Part shown: positions 9,993-21,915 of the stretch, in pieces
How the letters are laid out: each line of letters starts with the position of its first letter
Numbering within the stretch: position 1 is the first letter of the stretch
NCBI GenBank assembly: GCA_010645155.1
Contig: CM021319.1
Coordinates: forward strand, 7,546,554-7,610,553
DNA from: Tigriopus japonicus
Taxonomy: Eukaryota; Arthropoda; Copepoda; Harpacticoida; Harpacticidae
DNA length: 64,000 bases
Direction: 5' to 3'
Program-made: the position numbers and the translations under genes
Notes under the pieces: model-generated
The model's input: only the letters and a program-made list of their open reading frames with translations
Told to the model about the DNA's origin: nothing
Database searches by the model: none

Positions 9993-12900
9993 ATGAACTA
10001 CTCTAGCAACCACCGTGTAATGATGAATGAACTATCGGTCTCGTCGCTAAAATCCATTCTCATGTTCTGCGATTTGTTCCAGGATTATAATGGCGCCCTT
10101 CGACTCAAATCAGATCTCTTGGAAACCAACGGGCACCGGTTGATTACCAACACTCCTCGAGCCAAAATATCCGTGGGCTCAGCCTTTAGTCTACCGCTGT
10201 CTTATGAAGGGAAATCTTCCGTGGAGCTGTCTTCACCCTCGGTCTGGTCATCGTCAGGCTTTTTCGATGAGAGCAAATACATTTCGGATGGTGCTGTGAG
10301 ACCCGGAGAGGATCCCTATACTCGAAACAAGTTTAACCAAGAGGCCAGTGATGCCATTCCGAGCAATCGAGACATTCCGGACACAAGGAGTGTGCAGTGT
10401 CGGAGAAAAACATGGAGTAACAAAATCCTACCTCCCACAAGTATCATTATCACATTTCACAACGAGGCTCGTTCGACCTTACTTCGAACTATAGTCAGGT
10501 GAGAAATTAAGATGGGGATATATGTTCTTCAAATGCCATTGGGCCGAATTTGCGAGAATTTTCTCAGGCTAAGGTCGAGAAACTTTTAGTGACAATCGCA
10601 AGTGTTGTTTGTCCACTGGGCTCAAATGTTTTGCTCTGATTATGACGAGCAAGACCATGAAACATTTCCTGTCCTCATTTGAAGTCATGCCCAATGAGCC
10701 TTCTTTGATATGCCATAACGGCAAGGTCTGATTGAAGACAGACAATTCATCATATTCGTAAAGGAGCTCGTACACTTTTTAGCAGCCAACGAAATGCCAA
10801 TATTCTCAAGGTTACGCTCGTCAATTCGCTCGCTCAGTGCCTCAGTTTTATCTACCGGCTTCTGAGGACATTTCATTCTTTAGTGTCCAAGATGACATAT
10901 AACTTTTTTTGGCCAAGCTCCGATTCCGAAAGATCAGGCCATCAGCACGAAATCGGTTCAAGACCACAGCTTGCAATCCCAGATCTCCGAGAGAACAATT
11001 ACGGACACTGCAGTTGGTTGGTTGGTTGGCGGGGAAAATGAAAGTTGGTTGGTTTTGAAATGACGCCGATTTCTTGAAATGAAAAGCAAAAAAATGTGAG
11101 TGTGTACCAGACAACATATGGTGGCATTTTGGCCGATACTTTAACACATCTCTGATTCAAGAGAGGTGCAATAATAATGTTTAGGTGCCGGTTATGCAAG
11201 TGTTAATTTTACATAAGCAAACATCCAAGGTCAAATGAACTTTTTAGGTTTGTCTCAGAAAAGGACGAAATGTAGTATTAGACTGATGGCATGTCTGTAC
11301 TGCATGCATGAAAAGTGTTACCACACTTTTCAATCATAGAATGGCTTGTTGGCAACCGCGAGTCGATGGAAATATCAAAATTTGACGTTTCTGGCAAAGT
11401 TCAAGCCCTTCCCAGAAGATTGCAGGCCAACAAATAAATCTTCCCAAATTTTTACTACTACCACCCTTCTTTGTTCGTTTTCCTCCTCTTGTTCAGTGCA
11501 AGCGACGCGTTGACGTGGTGGACTAAATATTCTGGTTCTCTTTTTTTTCAGTGTTCTCAACCGAAGTCCACCTGATCTCATACATGAAATTATCCTGGTT
11601 GATGACTTCAGCGATGATCGTAAGTAGTCGTGGTAGTTGTAAACCATCCGACAGAACTTTCTATGTACCCTCCAGACAGTCACTAATAATGATAACAGCC
11701 ACAACAACATCATTGTCGTCGTCATTCACGTCGTCTAGCTTCTGCCAGTCATACTTAGAGTAAAAGTGGTAGTACGTGAATTCCTTCCTTAATCGTAATA
11801 TCAGACGGTTGGTTGGTTACTGGCCAATAAGTAAGTGATTGTCCGTTCATGGAGTCCAAGAAGACAGACTCAGCGGATTGAAATGGGATGATATTTGTAC
11901 GCCAATCTGTCTTCCTGAGCTGGATTTGTCACATTAGTGGTAGATGGTGGAGACTGTTCAATGAGAATCAAAAGTACAAGCTCGATCAGATGAGATAAAA
12001 TGGGATGTTCATCCATTCATGATCTGTTCCTTTCGTGGGAACTGGAAAAAGGTTTGGGGGATAACACCGAAGTCCAATAATTTTTCGGTAGTGTTGGTCT
12101 GAATTTCTTTGGAGACAAATTCGTGAAATTAAGAGTTGCTTTGTATCGAAAAAGATTAGAAGGCCGAATATGAGTAAATTCGATAAACCCACAAGTCATA
12201 GTACCAAAGGTAGACGGAAATGCATTTAACAATGGTTCTTTTAAGTCTTGATTTGTTTATGTCTGATAATCTATTTTGACTCAATCGAAATGGCAATCAT
12301 GAGTCATGACAATGAAATATCTGCATTTCAAATAAAACCGAAAACTCAGGGCAGCACTTCCAAATCGCAATAAATCTTTGTCTTTGTTGATCAAGTCATT
12401 ACGGGATGTTTTCTGTTGTAAGATAGCAATGAATGAAATGCAATTGGAATTATGCATTAATTGTGCACGACATTTCTAAGCCTTTTAACAAATCGTTTTT
12501 TATTGCATAATTCACCCGACAAATCTGATTTCGTGCGCAAATTTTATGCCGACATTTTTGGAGACATTCTGAAGAAAACCAGTTTATAATATTTCGATTC
12601 TTTTCATTTCAAAAGGATTTGCTTCAACACCTTTTTTAAAACTATTTTTAGCAAATATTAAAGCCGTTTTTGAGAAAGATAAAAATAAAATGAACTACAT
12701 CATTTTACTTTCAAGTCAAATTCACAAAATACCATGACCACATGTGTGATAGACAACATCTAAAGCAATAAAAACATTGTGAATATTGGCAAGATCCTTT
12801 CCAGCAAAACATGAAGATACATCATTGAAACTTAAAACCACCTCCTGTTCATAAATTCACTTCTGTTCATTGAAACGGCAAGTTCTCTGAACACTTTATG

Positions 12901-15900
12901 ACTATAATCGTCAAATTAACCTTTGAAGGCAAGTTCTACTCGACATTCAAAATGCTAAACTCCCTCGAACGATAGAAACCAATAGGTTTGTACTTCATTC
13001 CAGTTTTGATTTTATATTCGTCTTGGTGAGCGAAAAAAGGCCTCAGTGTTATTCCTCGAACCCAAGGGAACATCTGCCCCAACCCGTCTCGTAATTGGAT
13101 GGAAACTGATCCATGGCATAAATTCTAATTCTCTTTTTAGCTTCGGATGGAGAAGAGCTGAATAATATTCATAAGGTCCGTGTTCTCCGGAACGAAAAGC
13201 GAGAGGGCCTCATGCGATCTCGGGTGCGAGGAGCTGAGGCTGCCACATCCTCCATCCTCACTTTTCTGGACTCACATTGTGAATGTAATCAACATTGGCT
13301 GGTGAGTATACATATAGCATGGATGTGTGTGTGTGTGTATCCGATATGGTAAGCGTTCTAGATGGGTTGGTTGTTGGTGCAATCAATCAATTCCTCGTGC
13401 CAGATAGGAGTTTGAGCGAATCAATCCAACAACAGCCAATCACCAAAGAGCCGTCAAACTTGATGTGTGACCTCTTTCTTTGCCCGTCTAAGAACTAACA
13501 AAGCGAAGAAAGAATCGAACAAATCATGACGAAAAAAATAGAATTGAAACAAGCGAAAATCGTGATCACGATATTGCCAGTTGCCTTAGCCACAAAGGTT
13601 TGGTAGTTGATACCAACCCGAAAATCGAGCGAAGAGTCATATGGACCAGTCATGCAATCTCTTAATCAAACTTAATGTAATGGATAACTCCCTTACTCGG
13701 CCGACAAAACCTTGATTGAAGCGAGTGGGACCAAATACAAATTGAGTGAACCCAGTGAAGAAGGGACGAGAGGGGAACGAGGTCACGAAAACCGGCGAGG
13801 ATGATGATCTTTCCAAAGTTTTGGAGCAGTTCGTTTTGCCCTTCAAGCACCAGTGGTTTGCTTTCCACAAGGTTTCCCCTCGCATTAAAAGCATACTAAA
13901 CACCCTTTCAGTGGCTTGATGGGTCGTTCAAGTATCAAGACGGAAAAGTTTCTTTTCGGAATCATGGTTCTTTTTGACTCCACCGCAAGTCCTTTGAAAA
14001 ATGTGAAGCCCAAGAAAGATTTCCTAACGTCAAGGCTTTAAAAAGTTTGGGGAGGCAGAAATTTGTGCATAAAAGCTCTTGATGGTTTCATGATGGACCT
14101 GCACAACTTCTTATCAGGATGTCATGGTCGACTGGAAAGTTCACAAAGTCCCTCGTTGTTCTCATCATAACTGTGTTAGAAAAATATTATGTCATGAAAG
14201 GCTTTCATCTACATAAATTGTCCATACTTGTTCCTTGAACCCGAGATCTCTGGAGACGAGATTGATGACTCGGTTGTTACATTGATAGGTTAACTTCCAA
14301 ATTAGTGCCAGAAAATGAGACTTCTTTGTGTGGTTATATAATCAAACTCACTCTATCAGCATTTCTTTAGTTGGTCGAGCGAATGAAAAATCATCTGCGA
14401 AAGGCAGTTCTCATCAATTGATATCAGGCTTTAAAAATACTTCTTAAAAAGAAGCATAGTTAAATCTAAGGGCTTCAAATTCAGTTTTTTCAACTCCACT
14501 CCCAACTGAGTGGCTAATGATCATTTACGCAATATAAAAACAATCATAACTTAACGATCACAAACAAAAATAACACACACATGTTGCCACTTAACATTTG
14601 TTTTGGATACAAGAAAAATGAATAAATTTGCGATTAAAGATGACTAGGATTACCATGGAAAGAAAAGGAAACCTGCATGAGCCTTATCCTGCATTTATGG
14701 AACGGGAATTCATAGAAGGTCGAGAAAGTCCAAAGTTTTCAAGTTCTGTCTTGATTACCGGCCATATTTCCCCGTCTGCGAGACTCTCTGGGCCTTAAAA
14801 CTTTGGTCAGCATCTTCAGAGTATTTTTATAATACATGAATGGGACGTTTATATAACAATCAAATGCCATGTGCTTTACAACTGCGTGTAGCAATGTAGA
14901 GATCGATACCAGTACCATTGAGCACTCTTCGTTTGTGAATAAAATAAGAATTGGAATTTAATTCAATCAATCGCAATTTTAGGAGCCAATGTTGGAGCGG
15001 GTCAGTGAGGACCCAAGTCGAGTGGTGTGTCCTATCATTGACGTCATATCTATGGATAATTTCCAATATATTGGGGCCTCTGCGGATCTTCGAGGTGGTT
15101 TTGATTGGAACCTGGTGTTCAAATGGGAATATCTCGGAACCGAAGAGAGACGCTTGAGGCAATTTGACCCGACTCGTCCAATCCGGACTCCCATGATTGC
15201 TGGAGGACTCTTCATGATTGACAAAGACTACTTTGATAAGATAGGAAAATACGACATGCTCATGGACATTTGGGGCGGCGAAAATTTGGGTAGGTGGATC
15301 AGATTAGTTTAAACAAGAAGCACGGAAATCACGGAGTGGGAGGCAAGCAATGAGAATTATGATTTCCAGCAGAAACGAACCATTTGCGTTCTTCTGCAAA
15401 TGCGACCTGGCTTGCATTGAGAAGAACACGTATTTCAAATTTCAGCCCAATCGAATGCCGGAGTGAAAAGTTATGCCTTCTCAAACTTATGTTCTGAAGA
15501 GAGCATAGAATGAATGAACTCGCCCTTTTGTGGTAAAACGATTACCACAAAAGGGCTAGTTCATTCATTCTCGGTAGGATTTGCACTGAGCTTTGAGAGA
15601 GCATAACTTTTGTCTCCGAAGTTCGATTGAGCTGAAAATTGAAGTACGTTGTCTACTCGACGAAAGAAAGGTCTCATTGGCAGAAGAGCGTTATTAACTC
15701 ATTTCTACTGGAAATCATTATTCTCATTGCTAGCCTTTCACTCCATGATTCCAGTGCTTCTTGGTTTAAACCACCAGTTATTGACACCAATTGGATTTTT
15801 ATGCTCTTCAGAGATCTCGTTTCGCGTCTGGCAATGTGGAGGATCTTTGGAAATCATCCCATGCTCTCGAGTGGGTCATGTCTTTCGCAAGCAACATCCC

Positions 15901-17125
15901 TACACATTTCCTGGTGGATCTGGTAATGTGTTTGCGAGAAATACCCGGAGAGCAGCTGAGGTCTGGATGGGTGATTACAAGAAGTATTACTACGCAGCAG
16001 TGCCCTTGGCCAAGAACGTTCCTTTCGGAGAGTAAGAATCCAATTTTCCCCTATTAATGCATTATTGTATAATCATGCTCGCAATAAGGCAGGGAGGCAA
16101 CGAACGAGGGATTTTTGGACAGAGGTCGATGCAATGAGCACTGTTCCCTTTGCTGCCTGCAACGTAATTACATCCTGTCTTTGATTATTCCGCTACGAGC
16201 ATGTAATAACTCGATTGACAAGGCAATTGAGCCTTTTCCGTAATATTTGTACTTGGGTGCATGCAGGGAACACCCGTACAAACAATTTTGAAAGTGATCG
16301 TGAAAGCATACTAGTACATTGGATGGGATTGCCGTGAGATAGTGAATGTGATTGGTAGATGGATTCGATTGGGCAATGTTCTTTTTTAGTAGTCACTTCT
16401 CACTTTGGACGTAAAACAACAACTGAGTAAGCAATAAAGACCAATGAGTGCCTTGAAATAACTAGTACTTTCTTTCCCTTCGTAGCAAGGAGAAAGTGGT
16501 CAAATACTCGATCGAGTTATTAATCTTTCCTCTCCTTCCAGTATTTCTGAGCGAGTCCAGCTCAAAGAAGAGTTGCAGTGCAAGCCCTTCAAATGGTATT
16601 TGGACAACGTTTACAAGGAATTAAAGCTCCCCGCTGCCCAAGACTTGGCCTCAGGCTCCATTCGACAAGGTGCTTTATGTCTCGACACTCTAGGTCACTT
16701 AAATAACGGACAAGTGGGCGTATACGCTTGCCATGGGGCTGGAGGCAATCAGGAATGGAGTTTCACCCAAAGTGGGCATGTCAAACATACTGATCTGTGT
16801 TTAGCCCTGGAGAAACCCAATGCGGGTTCTAGGCTACTACTTAAACTGTGCAATGATTCCGCGTGGCAGGTGAGGATAAGGATTCGTGTTTAATTTAGGT
16901 TCGTGTCACCTTTTGATTTTTTTTCTTTGGCTTCAGAAATGGCAACGAATCCCCCCTGCTACAACAGGGGGAATGCTGATCAAGGCCCGTGGAATGGAGG
17001 GTGCTCTCCTCCGACAAGAAGCTTACAACTTGTGCGTGACTAGAAACGAGGGTAGCAATGAGCTAACGGCTCAAATCTGTGATAATGTCAGGCCCGCTCA
17101 AATGTGGAGGTTCAACCTTAATTGA
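9993..17125 (+). CDS. GALNT2: Polypeptide N-acetylgalactosaminyltransferase, GALNT2/pgant2 type
   Basis: Golgi type II enzyme that transfers GalNAc to Ser/Thr, starting mucin-type O-glycans. Exons: 9993-10498, 11552-11619, 13141-13301, 14983-15289, 15812-16031, 16542-16869, 16937-17125. Every junction is GT/AG and in phase, with stop TGA at 17123-17125. Visible motifs in order: [37 protein letters not shown], the metal-binding DSH (13.27 kb), [28 protein letters not shown], and a C-terminal ricin-type lectin domain with three CL/QxW repeats ([28 protein letters not shown]). The order and wording fit GALNT2 better than other family members. The N-terminus is uncertain. An ATG at 9993 is open, but no transmembrane anchor follows, and a tttgttccag acceptor ends at 10082, in phase, so the true first exon probably lies upstream and was not found. 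Confidence 0.92.
15430..15645. repeat. Palindromic fold-back element with a long hairpin, inside a GALNT2 intron
   Basis: The core is GAATGAATGAACT(C/A)GCCC and onward: 15508-15536 pairs with 15542-15570, 29 bp with one mismatch and a 5-base loop. The flanks also pair, with interruptions: cagcccaatcgaatgccgg on the left, and cttcggag...cgattgagctg read inverted on the right, so the whole ~215 bp folds back. It sits between exons ending 15289 and starting 15812. A fold-back MITE is the simplest reading, and a small-RNA precursor is possible. Confidence 0.75.
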
Positions 17126-18262
17126 AAAAGGACCCCTCGAGGTGTTTCTGTTTTCTTTCCGCATACCTCCTTCTCCCCAATTTTTGGGTAGTATTATTTG
17201 CTGAAAGAGATGGCCACCCACCAAACGATTACTACGTACATGATAAACCACCAACCACTCATTATCAATTCATTCTCTTCCTTTGACCCAGTATTAGCAA
17301 GAAGTGCCAAAACTGCATTAATGTCGCCAATACCAATAATATGTTATTGCACACAACCAAATGCTACAACCTACTAAGGTATATCCTTCTCTTATTACAA
17401 CGAATTGTTCATCCAGACACGATGTTTATCTTTATCAATCATCTCATTATCAACTCTAACCCAGACTGATTTGATAATATTGAATCCAGATGACAAACTT
17501 GCTATCTGCACAACATCATAACACTATTATCATCCTTGTTACCCAAGTAAATAGAAAAATATCTAGTCAAACATGCTGTTTTATTTTCAAGTCTTCTTGT
17601 TTGATTTAAGGAGTCCTTCATCAAAAGGACAGTAATTTAGGGGTTACAACGAGGGTTCAACACAACGTCGAGCAACAAAGCAATTAACAATGCAATAAAT
17701 CTGCATTCAAAATTATGTATGCCCGTTTCGTTGGAGCTAAAGTTTGTTCCTCGGTCAGCTAATCGTTGCAACCTTTATTTTATGAAATGATTATTAGAAG
17801 TGTTCACCTGTTTTCGAAAATACTTTCAACAACATACCAACAGGGGGGTTGCTTGAAGTGGGTATCGAATCTAATTTTGTATCTGATTTCTTAAATTGGG
17901 AAACACTCTAATTTTGAACGAGAACCTGTTTTTCATGTGCTGTAAGCCAGGATTTTAAAGCTTGATCAATCCAAGCGTATGTTTGCAAACTGTATCGATG
18001 ACACAATTGTCCCAAGGACATCAATATAGGCCCACATCTATGATGGTATTGGAGCAATGGTCCAAAAAATAGTTAGAATGGAAAAACGCGACATATACTG
18101 TATGTCCCTTGAGGTGCTAGCGTGGCAAAAAAAGTTCGATTGGTCAAAGCAATGAAACGTGATCTAAAATTAAAACACATTTGAATGTCGTAGAGAGCTC
18201 ACTCTACCCAAAAAGCTCAAAGGCGAATGTTTTGGAAGAGATATTCTTTCAATCAAAATAAC
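17126..18262. other. GALNT2 3' flank
   Basis: No further coding signal. The first obvious AATAAA downstream of the stop codon is near 17694 and could be the polyadenylation signal. The remainder is AT-rich and unremarkable. Confidence 0.4.
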
Positions 18263-18270
18263 TTGATGAG

Positions 18271-18885
18271 TAGGGCTCGGATAAAGTTGCTGGTTTTAGG
18301 GCAAAAGTTGCAATATGTTTTGTTTAAAGTTGCACTCAATTCGACGAAAATTGCAAAGAGGTTGCTTGTTATTTTCTGGCCTAAACAATGTCACTGTTTG
18401 ACTTAAATATGTCAAATTTGCCAAATAAATCGGGTGCTTCAAAAGAAACGGAACGCTTATTATATCGTCTGTAACTCGTGATTGCAACCATTTATGAACC
18501 TCATTCTCATTGGATATGGTTTGCCAAACACTTGGCTTGAAGAGTCAGAAAGCTAATTTTATCCGTAAATTCAATAGTTAAGCGACGACGACTTTTCCCG
18601 CAAAGGGTCATTTTTGAAAACAGAGCGTTCTTGACTCCGACTTTTTTCTCACTTCCGAAATTTGGCTCTGCCGCGTCTTTTAGAGCATTGTACATTTTTG
18701 TGAGATCAACCATTTCCGAATTACAGACAGAATTAAGTGTGTCTTTTCTTTAACCTTTGGTTTCCTTAAGAACACAAGTTGCTGTATCTTGCAGAAACAT
18801 CAAAAAGTTGCCTTTTCTTGCGAAAACATCGGAAAGTTGCTGTTTGACTAAAATAGCTAAAATTTGCAACTTTGTCCGAGCCCTA
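18271..18885. mobile_element. hAT-like element with TAGGGCTCGG termini
   Basis: Left end TAGGGCTCGGATAAAGTTGC; the right end is its inverted form with one difference at position 12 (…GACAAAGTTGC). Flanking octamers ttgatgag (18263-18270) and gtgatgag (18886-18893) agree at 7 of 8. The interior has repeated AAGTTGC words on both arms. It carries a second element inserted at about 18430. Confidence 0.75.
18430..18745. mobile_element. Tc1/mariner-type non-autonomous element nested in the hAT element
   Basis: Starts CGGGTGCTTCAAAAGAAACG and shares long stretches with the better-preserved element at 33712-34112: cacttggcttgaa, gcgacgacga, gaaaacagagcgttc, tttttgtgagatc. Its right end is degraded, so the boundary is approximate. 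Because it interrupts the outer hAT element, it inserted later. Confidence 0.65.
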
Positions 18886-19001
18886 GTGATGAGGTAACAG
18901 ATTTAATTGATCAAACATCCATTGTACGATCAGCAGTTTCTAAAATGTTATTGTAATTGCTTTGGATGCAATTCTAAGGCAATCGGTGAGAGATAGCTTA
19001 A

Positions 19002-19098
19002 TGTTGGAATTGGACTTTGGAATTGTTACAACACGCTCTTTGATCCTGCTTCTGTTAACTTCGTTAAATAAATCTATGAAAATCGTGAAAATTCAACA
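19002..19098 (+). repeat. Putative short LTR of a Ty1/copia element
   Basis: Begins TGTTGGAAT and ends ATTCAACA, the TG...CA form with inverted ends usual for copia LTRs, with AATAAA inside. The gag frame starts downstream. A near-identical partial copy lies right of the assembly gap (to 19338). The LTR call rests on form and position; the primer-binding site was not identified. Confidence 0.45.
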
Positions 19099-19177
19099 AG
19101 TAATGGGTCTCTGTCACCTTCAACTGCGGCAGTGAAGATACGGTGATGTGTGTAGATTTAAAGCCAAGAGTGGTTCC

Positions 19178-19273
19178 NNNNNNNNNNNNNNNNNNNNNNN
19201 NNNNNNNNNNNNNNNNNNNNNNNNNNNNNNNNNNNNNNNNNNNNNNNNNNNNNNNNNNNNNNNNNNNNNNNNN
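19178..19273. other. Assembly gap (N run) with duplicated flanks
   Basis: Ninety-six N. The sequence just left (about 19039-19177) is repeated just right (about 19276-19412) with few differences (a 3-base deletion and single-base changes), ending in aagagtggttcc in both. This pattern suggests two haplotypes or reads joined without merging. Confidence 0.85.
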
Positions 19274-19379
19274 TTTTTGATCCTGCTTCTGTTAACTGCG
19301 TTAAATAAATCTATTATCGTGAAAATTCAACAAGTAATGGGTCTCTGTCACCTTCAACTGCGGCAGTGAAGATACGGTG

Positions 19380-20110
19380 ATGTCTGTAGATTTAAAGCCA
19401 AGAGTGGTTCCCTTGAGTGGATCCAATTACCCCACATGAAAGGTCCAGGTGAACATGTCCTTAATCAAGGACGGACTGTGGGGGATTGTAACTGGATCCG
19501 AGGCCTCTCTTTCACCTGGAGATGAAGAACAGACAAGGAAGTTTGCCGCTCGTAAGGATCGAGCATTGGCGGTGATCGTGTTGTCCGTGGACCCGGGTCT
19601 TCTGTACTTGTTGGGCGATCCACAAGATCCCTTGTTGTGTGGGATACGTTGGAAAATCAATTCCAAAAGTAAACGTGGGCCAACAAGCTTCGTTTGAGGA
19701 TACGCCTCTTCACATGCCGTCTGCTGGAGGGGAAAAGCCTGCAAGCCCATTTGAAAGCCATGTCCGAGTTGTTTCAAGAGTTGGCCATTGTGCCATTGTG
19801 GAAAGTGCACTCGAGGAAGAGGATCGAGTCATTTGTCTGTTGGCTAGCCTGCCTCAATTATGAGATTCTCGTTACCGCATTAGAGGCCTACCCCGAGGTC
19901 CCGTCGTGGGAGATGGTAACTGAACGCTTGCTCACGGAAGAGCGGAAAAAGTCGGACACGGGATCAGCCAAGAACACAGAGAAAGGATTGACGTCATCGC
20001 ATCAAAAGGCACCCGTGGAATGCTTTCGGTGCGGAAAGTTGGGTCATGTCAAGAGAAACTGCCGAGTCAAGAATCCATCTAAGTTCAAGAAATCTGATCA
20101 AGACATGAAC
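19380..20110 (+). pseudogene. gag: Ty1/copia gag fragment, disrupted
   Basis: Retrotransposon capsid remnant. From ATG at 19380 the frame gives LSGSNYPT, then a TGA where a Trp codon is expected, then SLIKDGLWGIVTG typical of copia gag. Frameshifts follow near 19640 and 19690. The later part has VTALEAYPEVPSWEMVTERL and a CCHC zinc knuckle (CFRCGKLGHVKRNC, about 20021-20062). No protease, integrase or reverse transcriptase follows; the sequence passes into a GGCGAA-rich repeat at about 20120. It is a dead, 3'-truncated copy. Confidence 0.85.
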
Positions 20111-20119
20111 AAGGGTTTT

Positions 20120-20290
20120 CAAGCAAGGGGAATATTTAGGCGAATTTTTAGGCGAAAGGGGAATTTTTGGGCGATAAATTTGGCGAATTGAGCAAATTTG
20201 GCGAAAATTTAGGCAAAATCGGGAAAATTTGGCGAAAACAATTGGCAAAATCGCCCATTTTTGGCGATATCTCAGGCAAATTTTGATTCT
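20120..20290 (+). repeat. GGCGAA-motif degenerate repeat, first block
   Basis: About ten irregular units of the form (t)ttaggcgaa / tttggcgaaa in 170 bp. A second block with the same strand sense lies at about 21388-21470. The 1.1 kb between them (20290-21380) shows no gene. Because both blocks are in direct orientation they do not look like terminal inverted repeats. Confidence 0.6.
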
Positions 20291-21387
20291 TTCTTTATGA
20301 TTTTGACCTTTATTCTGACTGAAAACCAAGGAATAAATATTTTAGATGACAATCACTAAAGGAGAAGAGCTTTGACCAAAGTAGTGTTTTTTGATTTGAT
20401 TGTGCTTTTACCAAAAACATGAAAATTTTGTTTCACTCTTTTGATGTAGAACTTACTTCCTCCCTCTTTGCGACGAATCTATCCATTAGACGACCCATCA
20501 TAAGTTTTCAAGTCTCATCTAGACGACTTGTTATCCACTAACTGTGACCTGCCCTTTATGGGGCAGCTAATTCCAACTCCCTAACAGACCTCCGCTTTTA
20601 TCAGACATGACTTTTCCCCACACGGGTTTTCTCTTTTTTTGACTTTTACATGGAATGGCATTCTGTGTACCAGTTAAAATCGGTAAAAAATGCATACAAG
20701 AATTTTTAACAAGCGAGTTTGGGAAAAAGAGACTTTATGAAGTCAAAAGATTCGGCAACAAATGCATGTGTAACTGAATTTAAAAATTTCCCAATTTGAT
20801 TTTCCTAATGGTAGGGCCAATTGAAATCCTAAATAAATTGTTCATCCTATTATTTTGCGATTGCGCCCGTTTGGTTTGGTTACGCCCTCTTTATGGTTTA
20901 CTACTCAATATATTATCATATGGTCAAATTACAGGGCATGAACAATGTCATTGATATAAAAATGTGTTTTTACTATTTGAGTGATCACGTCACATTTTGG
21001 GATTTTTTAATGGCAATTGGTCAGATTTCGTTAACGTAATGATAATACCATTAACATTGCTTTTAAAGAGTTATAAATTTCATAGCATTTCAGAAAAGAG
21101 TCCGAAAGATTTTGTTACTTGGCATCAATAAAATTTCAATTTTGTTCACAAATTACAAACTAAAACGCGTTCTAAGTGCTACAAATGCAAATTTATGAAG
21201 GAAAGTCAATATGGTGGCATTCCGTTTTTCTTCGAGAACTTTTGTCTTGAAATGTGTATCAAAAGATAAAAGGTTGAAATAAAAGTTGAAAAACAAAACT
21301 GAAGAATTGACCATTTGAGGTATTCCTTGATGATTACTTCAGCATGATTGACTATTTATGTACATAAGGTTGTTAGTAAAAAGAAAT

Positions 21388-21470
21388 TTGGCGAAAATCT
21401 GGCGATTTTTCAAATGAGGTGGCGAATTCTGGCCAATTTCGGTGGCAAATCTGGCGATAAGAGCCGTCGA
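21388..21470 (+). repeat. GGCGAA-motif degenerate repeat, second block
   Basis: Units tttggcgaaaat, ctggcgattttt, gtggcgaattct, ctggcgataag. It is followed by tggcaaccctgc, the inverted form of the CAGGGTTGCCA end common on DNA transposons, which may mark the right edge of an element spanning about 20120-21497. Confidence 0.5.
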
Positions 21471-21602
21471 AGAACCTGGAGCCTGGCAACCCTGCTCGTG
21501 GCAAGAAAAATGGAAAATGGCCCACAACTTTTTAATAAACAGATTTCCTTAGAAATGTTTAGGCGACTTAAGGGAATATTCTTGTGTAAGAATATCGGTT
21601 CC

Positions 21603-21735
21603 AGGACAACTCGACCCACTGAGTCCAGTTTCTGCTGAGTCGAGTTGTCCACTGGGTCGAGTTGTCCGCTGGGTTGAGTTTTCCTCTGGGTCGACTTGTC
21701 CACTGGGTCGAGTTGTCCGTTGGGTTGAGTTGTCC
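21603..21735. repeat. 17-bp minisatellite with an inverted leading unit
   Basis: Six or seven units of GGGTCGAGTTGTCCACT with variation at a few positions. The first unit (ggacaactcgacccac, 21604-21619) is inverted relative to the rest, so the array can form a hairpin with its own start. It lies just past the 3' end of the TUT1 gene. Open frames across it on the minus strand are repeat translations. Confidence 0.8.
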
Positions 21736-21915
21736 TATCACCAAGAATATTACTTCTTGATAAAAAAAAATATATATGCCGACCAAAGGTCATCAAAAAT
21801 AGTATCAGTGCTTCAGAATAGCTGTTCTCCTCATTCAAATAACTCTCATAAAACTTCATGAACGACAGAAGATGATTGAAGAAAACAAAAAAAAAGACAG
21901 CTCTTCGCCATTCTT

